Shown: positions 1-6,088, counted from the stretch's first letter. The stretch: 6,150 nucleotides of DNA from Thermodesulfovibrionales bacterium (GCA_022013235.1 JAKLQR010000159.1:1-6150), one strand, 5' to 3'. Translations and numbers: made by a program. Notes: generated from the letters alone by a model not told the origin.

Positions 1-158
1 GCGCGACCGCAAACCCCGTCGAAGTGGTAGTGGCAGCAACGGAACAGGGAGGAGGTATCCTCGGAGTAATAGACGGGTCTTCGCCGAAAGGGGTCGAGAC
101 CCTCGATGACAAAGGGCACCGGAAGGAATTTCTGAGGAAGATCGGCTATAAATTGTAG
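1..158 (+). CDS. Adenosine-specific kinase family protein, C-terminal part (5' end outside window)
   Basis: The frame opening at base 3 (bases 1-2 belong to a split codon) encodes 51 residues, from ATANPVEVVVAATEQGGG to RKEFLRKIGYKL, ending at TAG 156-158. The segment ILGVIDGSSPKGVE and the closing FLRKIGYK match what I remember of the C-terminus of the Adenosine_kin (DUF355) family. These are small cytosolic proteins of about 160 residues, reported to bind or phosphorylate adenosine, so roughly two thirds is missing. It runs in the same direction as the restriction gene, 40 nt upstream of it. I see no terminator in that gap, so read-through into the defence gene is possible. The family call rests on motif memory; the reading frame is clear. 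Confidence 0.82.
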   Translation, partial: ATANPVEVVVAATEQGGGILGVIDGSSPKGVETLDDKGHRKEFLRKIGYKL

Positions 159-182
159 AAATATTTGAAAAAATTACATAAT
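153..182 (+). promoter_or_regulatory. Possible weak promoter for the restriction-modification gene
   Basis: A CATAAT box at 177-182 matches the -10 consensus at five of six bases. It lies 18 nt after TTGTAG at 153-158, a poor -35 that overlaps the upstream stop codon. The predicted transcript would start near 189, only about 10 nt before the ATG at 199. This fits the absence of a Shine-Dalgarno sequence there. An alternative pair is TTGAAA 165-170 with TACGTT 188-193 (17-nt spacing). Both are weak, so this is a suggestion only. Confidence 0.25.
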
Positions 183-198
183 CCTGATACGTTATTGC

Positions 199-3100
199 AT
201 GCCTGACCAAGCACAGTTATTCCCCTGGAATAACCAAAATCTTTTCTCAAACAATTACCTTGAATACCGGCTGCCGGAAACAGATTTATGGAAGAACCAG
301 AAAGCAGAAGCTACAGATGCATTTAAAACAATAACAGAGGCTTACGAATCGATCAGGACGATAAAGCTTGGGCCTGGTGAAGAGGCAGAGTTAGAAAACA
401 AGTTTATCCAGCCGGTTCTTCAGGCGCTTGGATATGCTTACCATGTTCAACCTGTCGCACAGAGGGGGGCAAAAAAGAGAGTTCCTGATTACGCCCTCTT
501 CAAAGACACTGCATCATATAAGGCAGCGAGAAAATTTAAAGAAAGCCCCGATAAATTCTTCGCTCATAGTCTGACCCTGCTCGAAGCAAAATACTGGGGA
601 CGGCGGCTGAATGATACCGATAAAAAAGATATTCTTGACAGTCGCGACCCGACGGCACAGACGGTCAAATATCTCGATTCCGTCAATTACCATACCAATG
701 GAAAAATCAACTGGGCGATCCTCACGAACGGCAAACAATGGAGACTTTTCTATTACAGGGCTTCTTCCCGCGCAGGAAATTTCTTCGAAACAGACCTCGA
801 AGAAATCATCACAAGAGGTGATATTGGGAAATTCCTCTACTTTTATCTTTTTTTCTCAAGGAATGCGTTTATCCCTGATCCGGTTACAGGGAGAACCTGG
901 CTCGATCAGCATTTAAGAGGGGCCGAAGAGTATGCCAGAAGAGTCGGGACGAAACTTAAAGACCTTATTTTCGATCACGTTTTTGAAGGCCTCGCATCCG
1001 GCGTCATTCATTACAGAAAAACCGCTCTTTCAGTGACTGAAGAGACCGATGAAAGCAGAAAGGATATTTTCAAAGGATGTCTCACTCTCCTGTACCGGTT
1101 GCTTTTCCTGCTCTATGCAGAAAGCAGGAATCTTCTGCCGGTCAATGAAGAGGGGTATGACAGGGTAAGCCTTTCAAAGCTCAAGAAGGATGTTTATCAT
1201 GATTTCTCGGGTGCGGGCCTTGCTGCGCTGAGCAAAAAATCATATGTCTACTGGGCGAGACTGGAAAGCCTTTTTGCCATCGTGGCGGAAGGTGACCCTG
1301 CGCGCAATGTCCCCGTATACAATGGCGGTCTGTTTGAAACTCCCAAAGACAGCTTTCTTGCAGTGCACAAGATGCCCGACCCTTTCCTTGCCGATGCAAT
1401 AGAGAAATTGACTGTAGATCACGAAGGGGATTACAGTCCGGATATTATTCCTTTTATCGATTATTCCTCGCTCAATGTCAGACATCTCGGCGACATTTAC
1501 GAAGGTCTCCTGGAATTTCATGTCCGGACAGCAGAGCAGGAAATCGTTGAGGTCAAGGAAAAGGGGAAAGCTCTCTGGAAGAAAGCAGATGAACTCAAAG
1601 AAGGCACAAAAACCTACCGGAAAAAATCAAAAGGTGATGTCTATATCGAAAACTCAAAGCATGAACGAAAGGCTACGGGGTCTTATTATACCCCGCATTA
1701 CATTGTTGAATATATCGTGAAGAATACCGTCGGGCCAATCCTTGACGAAAGGCTCAGTAGGGCATCTGAAAGCCTGAAGGAACTCGAAACACTCTATAAA
1801 AAGCAGAAAAAAGAGTTAAAGAAAACGAAGGACTGGAAACACTGGGAACATCCCGGAGAGCCCAAAGGCAAGCATATCGCCGAAATTATTGAGAAGGAAA
1901 AAGATGTTTTTACAAGTATTTTCGACATCAAAGTCCTTGATCCCGCGATGGGAAGTGGTCATTTCCTTGTCCACACAGTAGATTTCATATCAGACAGAAT
2001 AATCGCCTTCCTGGCCGATTACCCTGAAAATCCTGTGATAAGAAGAATTGCCGAACTGAAAAAAGAGATTCTTGAAGAAATCAGACGTCAGGGTGTCAGG
2101 ATTGATGAAAGCAAGCTGACAGAAGTAAACCTCATCAAACGCATGGTGATGAAAAGATGCATCTATGGCGTTGATCTGAATGATATGGCCGTTGAACTTG
2201 CAAAACTCTCCTTGTGGCTCGATTCGTTTACACTTGGAGCACCGCTTTCCTTTCTTGACCATCATTTGAAATGCGGGAACAGCTTGGTAGGGGTTTTTGA
2301 AATTTCAGAGGTGATTTTACCAAAGATGTCCTCTTTAAAAGATAAACTGTTCACTTTTGATGACTCTGAGACTTTTGCTAAAGTGCAGCGATTACTTTCA
2401 TATATGATACAAATCTCTGAATTAACAGATTCAACAATATCTGAAGCAAAAAGAAGCTATGAGTTGTTTAACCAAGCAATAAAAGAAATTAAACCTATTT
2501 GCAGAAGGTTTGATGTGTCTGTTGCAAAATATTTCATATCATTAGGAACAAGCGTTGGGCGGGTTGAACAACTTGCCTATAGTATGGCTTTCGAGAAAGA
2601 ACCATATCCTGAGATCGTGGAACTTTGTAATATCGCGCTTACGGCTGCAAAAGATGATAAATATTTCCACTGGAAGATAGAATTTCCAGAGGTTTTTTAT
2701 GCTGAGAAAGGAGAGAAAGAAAACGCCGGATTTGATTGTGTGATAGGAAATCCTCCTTACGTTCGACAGGAAGAACTTGGAAGTTTCAAGAAAGATTATC
2801 TTAAGCCAAACTATAAAGTATTTAATAATATAGCTGACCTTTATACATATTTCTTTGAAAGAGGCATAGAAGCCCTAAAAAAAGGTGGTATATTCGGCAT
2901 GATAACTTCCAATAAGTTTATGAAAACGAACTATGGTTTACCACTTAGAAAGTATCTCGCTGATAATACTTTTATAAAGGAAATTGTAGATTTTGGAGAA
3001 TTGCCAGTCTTTGAGGATGCGGCAACTTTCCCTGCAATATTTATTATTCAGCGTTCAAATGATTTACCAATTTCTTCTTTAAGGTATTCCCCAATACGTA

Positions 3101-4914
3101 CGCTTCAGTTTGAATCGCTTGAACATGAAGTTGATAAATCAGCAAGGGAAATTGAACACACATCATTAAAACATGACGTTTGGTCATTAGCAAAAGAAGA
3201 TATTTCTCATGTTCTAAAAAAGATGGAGAACTATGGAATCTCTCTCTCTGTTTATTGTGAAGGAAAAATAAAATATGGAGTGAAAACTGGACTAAATGAA
3301 GCTTTCATTATTGATAAAAAAACCTGGGGTGAGCTTTTAAAGCAGGATCATAAAATTGATAAATTTATCAAACCATTAATTGTTGGTGATGATGTTAGAA
3401 AATATGAAATCAATTTTTCAGAAATATACTTAATCGTTGTCCCTTCATCATACACCAAAAAGTCAATATTGAAAGAAATATTTAATGAATATGATTGCAT
3501 AATAGCGGATGATCAAAAACTCTACAAGTTAATGCACTGTATCGATGACAAAAAGAAATGGGCAGAAAAATGCAAAGAACTAAATGTTGATTGTTGGAAG
3601 AATGAAATATCGGAAAAAATTTTTGAAAGCTTTAAGGTAAAAGTAAATAATGCTTTTGAATGGTTTTCAACTCATTATCCGGGGCTTGCGAGCCATTTAA
3701 AAAACTTTAAAGAAAAAGCAGAAATAAGAGCCGATAAAGGGGACTTCTGGTGGGAACTTAGGCCATGCGATTATTATGAATACTTTGAAAGTCCTAAAAT
3801 CGTATATCCTGAAATTGCGAAAGAGAGTCGTTTTGCGTTTGATGATACAGGAGTTTACCCTTTAAAAACTATTTTCACCATTCCTTCAAATGATCTGTAC
3901 CTTTTAGCGATACTAAATTCAAATTTAACTTTTCAGTACTTGAAAAATATCTGTTCTGTCTTGGGTGACGCTGATAAAAGAGGACGATTATTACAGCAGT
4001 TGATATATGTTGAAAAACTTCCCATCCCCCGCATCTCCTTCACCACCCCCGAAGAGGAACGCAAGGAGCGGGTTGCGGAGGCGGTTGAACTTTATAAAAG
4101 TTATATGGTAGATTTGGATAAGGGTTATCAATATGAAAAAGCGGATGAGACAGATAAACACGATAGAGCATTGGAGAGCAAACCTGACGCCGGAAGAGAA
4201 GAAGAAACTCTATCTGGAAAGCATCCCACGACAGGTAAGCGCGTCCATGGCGTTCGAAGGCGAGCCGGTAAGTCTCAAGATGCTGAAAGAGTATCTGAAG
4301 ACATTGAAAGATACCCCTCAACCACTCGTTTCATAGAATCCAGCCTCGGAATCAAGTCATACAGTGAGTTAGCGCCGCACCTTGCAAAAGGGGTTGAAAG
4401 AGTAATGGCTTGCCTCCTCCAATTGAAGCCCGAAGAATTAACATTCACCCCTGAATTCGTCTGCAAGCTTCACAAAGACGCTTTTGGCGAGCTGTTCCCT
4501 TCGTGGGCCGGCAGTTACAGAGACAGGAATGTTACGGTAAGCAAGCATACTCCACCGCCGTATTTTGAAGTCCCTGTTCTACTGCGGCAATACTGTGAAG
4601 ACCTTGAATCAAGACTGGCGGCTATAGGGCAAAAGCCTCCTGTAACAGATATCCTGCTTGAAACCCTGTCATTTGCAGAAGGCCGTTTCTTGAGTATTCA
4701 TCCGTTTCTTGACTTCAATGGAAGGGTTGCCCGGATGTTGCTCTTTACACTCCTTTACAGGCTTGATTTGCCGCCTGTGCAACTTGTTCCGTCCGAGGGA
4801 GATGAAAATGAGAAGGCAGAATATCTCAACGCCCTTTCTGAAGCGGATTCTTTTAACTTGCAGCCGCTTATGGATATCTGGCGTAAAAGATTCAGGATGC
4901 GGAGTGAGATATGA
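199..4914 (+). CDS. Type IIG (Eco57I-like) restriction-modification enzyme, reading frame fused to a Fic domain
   Basis: A 1571-codon frame. Residues 1-220 hold an HsdR_N-like nuclease: VPDYALF (D97) and LLEAKYWG (E129, K131) form a PD-ExK site. Residues 250-490 form a helical linker. The N6-adenine methylase follows: motif X TGSYYTP (493-499), AdoMet motif I DPAMGSGHF (581-589), IYGVDLN (655-661), and motif IV NPPY (851-854). Residues about 1020-1280 are a TaqI_C-type target-recognition domain (KYGVKTGLNEAFIID, SPKIVYPEIAKES, KLPIPRISFTTPEEE). Enzymes of this kind cut DNA and methylate one strand at the same asymmetric site. The enzyme-like sequence stops near residue 1303 (LYKSYM). Residues about 1304-1380 look like out-of-frame translation of a fic start, and residues about 1380-1571 are a Fic catalytic domain (H1501). 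The usual C-terminal tail is missing and appears to be the next ORF. ATG 199 is chosen because LFSNNYLEYRLPET follows it, as at the start of relatives; an in-frame stop lies at 166 with no other ATG between. There is no Shine-Dalgarno site. The natural protein may end differently if the frameshift is an error. Confidence 0.9.
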   Translation: MPDQAQLFPWNNQNLFSNNYLEYRLPETDLWKNQKAEATDAFKTITEAYESIRTIKLGPGEEAELENKFIQPVLQALGYAYHVQPVAQRGAKKRVPDYALFKDTASYKAARKFKESPDKFFAHSLTLLEAKYWGRRLNDTDKKDILDSRDPTAQTVKYLDSVNYHTNGKINWAILTNGKQWRLFYYRASSRAGNFFETDLEEIITRGDIGKFLYFYLFFSRNAFIPDPVTGRTWLDQHLRGAEEYARRVGTKLKDLIFDHVFEGLASGVIHYRKTALSVTEETDESRKDIFKGCLTLLYRLLFLLYAESRNLLPVNEEGYDRVSLSKLKKDVYHDFSGAGLAALSKKSYVYWARLESLFAIVAEGDPARNVPVYNGGLFETPKDSFLAVHKMPDPFLADAIEKLTVDHEGDYSPDIIPFIDYSSLNVRHLGDIYEGLLEFHVRTAEQEIVEVKEKGKALWKKADELKEGTKTYRKKSKGDVYIENSKHERKATGSYYTPHYIVEYIVKNTVGPILDERLSRASESLKELETLYKKQKKELKKTKDWKHWEHPGEPKGKHIAEIIEKEKDVFTSIFDIKVLDPAMGSGHFLVHTVDFISDRIIAFLADYPENPVIRRIAELKKEILEEIRRQGVRIDESKLTEVNLIKRMVMKRCIYGVDLNDMAVELAKLSLWLDSFTLGAPLSFLDHHLKCGNSLVGVFEISEVILPKMSSLKDKLFTFDDSETFAKVQRLLSYMIQISELTDSTISEAKRSYELFNQAIKEIKPICRRFDVSVAKYFISLGTSVGRVEQLAYSMAFEKEPYPEIVELCNIALTAAKDDKYFHWKIEFPEVFYAEKGEKENAGFDCVIGNPPYVRQEELGSFKKDYLKPNYKVFNNIADLYTYFFERGIEALKKGGIFGMITSNKFMKTNYGLPLRKYLADNTFIKEIVDFGELPVFEDAATFPAIFIIQRSNDLPISSLRYSPIRTLQFESLEHEVDKSAREIEHTSLKHDVWSLAKEDISHVLKKMENYGISLSVYCEGKIKYGVKTGLNEAFIIDKKTWGELLKQDHKIDKFIKPLIVGDDVRKYEINFSEIYLIVVPSSYTKKSILKEIFNEYDCIIADDQKLYKLMHCIDDKKKWAEKCKELNVDCWKNEISEKIFESFKVKVNNAFEWFSTHYPGLASHLKNFKEKAEIRADKGDFWWELRPCDYYEYFESPKIVYPEIAKESRFAFDDTGVYPLKTIFTIPSNDLYLLAILNSNLTFQYLKNICSVLGDADKRGRLLQQLIYVEKLPIPRISFTTPEEERKERVAEAVELYKSYMVDLDKGYQYEKADETDKHDRALESKPDAGREEETLSGKHPTTGKRVHGVRRRAGKSQDAERVSEDIERYPSTTRFIESSLGIKSYSELAPHLAKGVERVMACLLQLKPEELTFTPEFVCKLHKDAFGELFPSWAGSYRDRNVTVSKHTPPPYFEVPVLLRQYCEDLESRLAAIGQKPPVTDILLETLSFAEGRFLSIHPFLDFNGRVARMLLFTLLYRLDLPPVQLVPSEGDENEKAEYLNALSEADSFNLQPLMDIWRKRFRMRSEI
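2290..4018 (+). other. AT-rich segment covering methylase motif IV and the recognition domain
   Basis: Hand counts of 60-base lines give GC of about 48% at 541-600, 37% at 2341-2400, 22% at 3361-3420 and 30% at 3481-3540, then 67% at 4021-4080. The segment starts just after the conserved LKCGNSLVGVFE stretch and ends at the conserved KLPIPRISFTTPEE stretch. It therefore covers the part of the enzyme that sets specificity. The frame stays open throughout. The likely explanation is replacement of the specificity half by recombination with a lower-GC donor. A full sliding-window GC plot was not run. Confidence 0.6.
4120..4124 (+). promoter_or_regulatory. Ribosome binding site of the embedded fic gene
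   Basis: AAGGG at 4120-4124 lies 8 nt before the frame-2 ATG at 4133. That spacing suits a Shine-Dalgarno site, and it sits inside the frame-1 restriction reading frame. It supports separate translation of the Fic protein starting MKKRMRQINTIEHW, rather than Fic existing only as the C-terminus of the long fusion. Confidence 0.5.
4244..4261 (+). other. Fic inhibitory-helix motif SMAFEG (frame 2)
   Basis: In frame 2 these six codons read S-M-A-F-E-G, fitting the (S/T)xxxE(G/N) pattern. In this family the Glu reaches into the ATP site and keeps Fic inactive. In frame 1 the same bases encode unrelated residues, so the long fused protein lacks the motif. This is the best evidence that the frame-2 segment is the true Fic N-terminus. 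Confidence 0.75.
4901..4908 (+). promoter_or_regulatory. Ribosome binding site and coupled start of the small downstream ORF
   Basis: GGAGTGAG at 4901-4908 precedes the ATG at 4911, with 6 nt between GGAG and the ATG. That ATG overlaps the Fic TGA at 4912-4914 as ATGA. This arrangement usually gives translational coupling, so the downstream protein would be made by ribosomes finishing the Fic frame. Confidence 0.6.
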
Positions 4915-5366
4915 GTAGAGAAATTTTACAGTGGGCTGATAAAGAGCTTGCGGAAAACAGGAACGATACCGTCCATGACTTTCTTGCCTATCTGGCGGAG
5001 CAGATGATCGAAATGAATAAAAAGAAGAATGTGGAGATGAAAGGATTCCTGAAATGGCTTGAACGTGAAATCGGGACAGAGATTGAGGGTTTATCAAATA
5101 AAACTGCGATCAAAGAATATCATGAAAATACGTTTGGATTGATTCTTGAAGTCCTGAAAAAGAATAAAAAAAGGCTGTCTATAGACCCCTCAGATCGCAA
5201 ATTTCAGGAAACAGTCGAAAAGTATTTCAAAGAGAGCATAAAGATTCTTGCACCGCTGAAAGAAAAGATAAAGGCTACGGATACCCTGATAGACCGGATA
5301 GTTTATAAGCTCTATGCGTTGACTCCCGAGGAGATCGGGATTGTTGAAGGAACGGCTGGAATCTGA
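4911..5366 (+). CDS. Detached C-terminal tail of a type IIG restriction-modification enzyme
   Basis: A 151-residue, highly charged, mostly helical protein with no signal peptide or membrane segment. Three stretches resemble the conserved C-terminal end of Eco57I-like enzymes as I remember them: NDTVHDFLAYLAEQMIEMN (residues about 18-36), MKGFLKWLEREIG (about 43-55), and IDRIVYKLYALTPEEIGIVE near the end. In intact enzymes this region follows the recognition domain directly, after a segment like FTTPEEERKERVAEAVELY, which here ends 0.8 kb upstream before the Fic gene. It is in frame 3, whereas the enzyme body is in frame 1. The ATGA overlap and nearby GGAG suggest it is made as a separate chain that could bind the main part in trans. 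It could instead be a Fic-linked accessory protein, which I think less likely. The coding call is strong; the identity rests on recognition without a database search. Confidence 0.78.
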   Translation: MSREILQWADKELAENRNDTVHDFLAYLAEQMIEMNKKKNVEMKGFLKWLEREIGTEIEGLSNKTAIKEYHENTFGLILEVLKKNKKRLSIDPSDRKFQETVEKYFKESIKILAPLKEKIKATDTLIDRIVYKLYALTPEEIGIVEGTAGI

Positions 5367-5370
5367 AATG

Positions 5371-5379
5371 TGCTATCAT
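5371..5379 (+). promoter_or_regulatory. Possible extended -10 promoter for hisI-rubredoxin
   Basis: TGCTATCAT at 5371-5379 has the TGn extension followed by TATCAT, five of six to the -10 consensus, about 40 nt before hisI. No good -35 lies at 16-18 nt spacing. It sits in the 54-nt gap after the restriction-tail ORF and could let the housekeeping pair be transcribed apart from the defence block. Confidence 0.33.
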
Positions 5380-5405
5380 AATTTTTTGTAGTAAGAATTC
5401 TGAAC

Positions 5406-5412
5406 AGAGGAG
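5406..5412 (+). promoter_or_regulatory. Shine-Dalgarno site of hisI
   Basis: AGAGGAG at 5406-5412 lies 8 nt before the ATG at 5421. It fixes the hisI start and marks the host as using standard bacterial initiation. Confidence 0.75.
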
Positions 5413-5420
5413 ACGAACTT

Positions 5421-5741
5421 ATGATACCTGAATTGAAATATGACGAAAAAGGATTGATACCCGCCATTGTGCAGGATGTGGAGAATGGCGATGTTCTGAT
5501 GCTGGCGTATATGAACAGCAAGTCCCTTGAGATGACCCTCGAAACAGGGTATACGCATTTCTGGTCGCGTTCGAGGCAGAAATACTGGAAAAAAGGAGAA
5601 ACATCAGGACATGTCCAGGAGGTCAAGGCGGTCCTTTACGATTGCGATGCCGATACACTCCTGATCAAGGTGGTACAGCATGGTTCCGGCGCCTGTCACA
5701 CGGGCAACAGAACGTGTTTTTACCGGGATATTTCGAAGTGA
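5421..5741 (+). CDS. hisI: Phosphoribosyl-AMP cyclohydrolase (HisI)
   Basis: A 106-residue cytosolic enzyme that opens the adenine ring of phosphoribosyl-AMP, the third step of histidine biosynthesis. Family hallmarks are present: GLIPAIVQD near the start, MLAYMN (27-32), the SRSRQKYWKKGETSGHVQ block (49-66), the metal-binding D74-C75-D76-A77-D78, and ACHTGNRTCFYR with C92 and C99. C75, C92 and C99 are the expected zinc ligands; the aspartates are the expected magnesium site. The length is that of a monofunctional HisI, so the HisE pyrophosphohydrolase must be elsewhere. No other his genes are visible here. The start is set by AGAGGAG upstream. The stop is 13 nt before the rubredoxin ATG, so the two are probably co-transcribed. 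Confidence 0.96.
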   Translation: MIPELKYDEKGLIPAIVQDVENGDVLMLAYMNSKSLEMTLETGYTHFWSRSRQKYWKKGETSGHVQEVKAVLYDCDADTLLIKVVQHGSGACHTGNRTCFYRDISK

Positions 5742-5742
5742 T

Positions 5743-5749
5743 AAGGAGG
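5743..5749 (+). promoter_or_regulatory. Shine-Dalgarno site deciding the rubredoxin start
   Basis: AAGGAGG at 5743-5749 is a near-perfect site 5 nt before the ATG at 5755. It selects that ATG over the upstream in-frame ATG at 5680, which lies inside hisI. Confidence 0.85.
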
Positions 5750-5754
5750 CGGAG

Positions 5755-5916
5755 ATGAGTAAATACCGATGCAGCGTATGCGGATACATCTATGATCCGG
5801 CAGAGGGTGACCCCGACGGGAATGTTCCGCCCGGTACACCGTTCGAGAACCTGCCGGAAGACTGGAAATGCCCCGTATGCGGTGCGGCGAAGGAAGAATT
5901 TGAGGAGATCGGGTAA
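5755..5916 (+). CDS. Rubredoxin
   Basis: A 53-residue one-electron carrier with a single iron held by four cysteines: CSVC (C6, C9) and CPVC (C39, C42). The family pattern CxxCGYIYDPAEGDP (from C6) and the conserved PPGTPFENLPEDWKCP are complete, and the length is typical. Rubredoxins work in the cytosol, often passing electrons to oxygen- or superoxide-reducing proteins in anaerobes. No partner of that type is in the window, so its redox partner is unknown. It follows hisI by 13 nt, probably in one transcript, though the two have no obvious metabolic link. The reading frame is open upstream to 5680, but that part is hisI in another frame. Confidence 0.97.
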   Translation: MSKYRCSVCGYIYDPAEGDPDGNVPPGTPFENLPEDWKCPVCGAAKEEFEEIG

Positions 5917-5949
5917 GATTTCACTTGCCTGACCTATGAATTAAGAGGC

Positions 5950-5979
5950 ATAGGGATACCGCTCAATTTACGAACCGAA
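5950..5979 (+). repeat. Left terminal inverted repeat
   Basis: A perfect 30-bp match, inverted, to 6089-6118. Pairing stops on both sides: the next outer pair is C5949/A6119 and the next inner pair is C5980/T6088. Sharp ends on both sides fit a defined element better than a chance palindrome. Confidence 0.95.
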
Positions 5980-6024
5980 CTAAACTACCTTTATTTCTAT
6001 GCAAACCTTTCTCTGACTGCAATG

Positions 6025-6040
6025 ATATTGAAATATTGAA
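6025..6040 (+). repeat. Tandem 8-bp repeat ATATTGAA x2
   Basis: Two exact adjacent copies of ATATTGAA in the core of the inverted-repeat element. Short AT-rich repeats of this kind are common in intergenic DNA; no function is claimed. Confidence 0.7.
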
Positions 6041-6044
6041 AGCT

Positions 6045-6070
6045 GAGACCTCCGCTTCGTCTTCGGTCTC
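6045..6070 (+). repeat. Small inner hairpin
   Basis: GAGACC at 6045-6050 can pair with GGTCTC at 6065-6070 across a 14-nt loop. A competing pairing is CTTCG 6055-6059 with CGAAG 6073-6077. This lies inside the larger inverted-repeat element and there is no T-run after it, so it is not a typical intrinsic terminator. Confidence 0.45.
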
Positions 6071-6088
6071 GTCGAAGTTACCCGTGAT

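Larger units (their letters stand above)
4133..4914 (+). pseudogene. Fic family AMP-transferase-fold protein with an apparent frameshift
   Basis: The N-terminus is in frame 2: ATG 4133 gives MKKRMRQINTIEHWRANL, then LESIPRQVSASMAFEGEPVS, reaching TAG at 4334-4336. S38-M-A-F-E42-G43 (nt 4244-4261) matches the (S/T)xxxE(G/N) inhibitory helix that blocks ATP binding in class II Fic proteins. The remainder is in frame 1 to TGA 4912-4914: GSYRDRNVTVSKHTPPP (a flap-like substrate hairpin, from nt 4510) and the catalytic motif HPFLDFNGRVAR (nt 4699-4734, catalytic His first). Joining frame 2 to frame 1 needs one missing base (or two extra) somewhere in about 4262-4336. The repaired protein would be about 260 residues, a normal size for a compact Fic protein. 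Fic enzymes usually transfer AMP from ATP to a hydroxyl side chain of a target protein. The gene lies in the same strand as, and overlaps, the restriction gene, and its stop overlaps the next start. It could be a broken gene, a recoded gene, or intact with a sequencing error. The presence of Fic is clear; its state is not. Confidence 0.8.

Noticed and set aside
199..4110. BREX PglX-type methylase
   Set aside because: The C-terminal tail motif and methylase resemble PglX, but an N-terminal PD-ExK nuclease (PD97, E129-A-K131) is present and no other BREX gene is seen, so type IIG fits better.
4262..4336. Programmed -1 ribosomal frameshift in fic
   Set aside because: I found no X XXY YYZ slippery heptamer in the frame-2 phase and no obvious downstream stem. 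It cannot be excluded, but a one-base loss or a sequence error is simpler.
4669..5097. Minus-strand 142-codon ORF
   Set aside because: It lies opposite the Fic catalytic motif and the enzyme-tail ORF, both strongly supported on the plus strand.
5312..5626. Minus-strand ORF opposite hisI
   Set aside because: Antisense to clear HisI coding sequence; no domain is recognisable.
5680..5754. Upstream ATG as start of rubredoxin
   Set aside because: It lies inside hisI in another frame. ATG 5755 has AAGGAGG at good spacing and gives the standard 53-residue protein.
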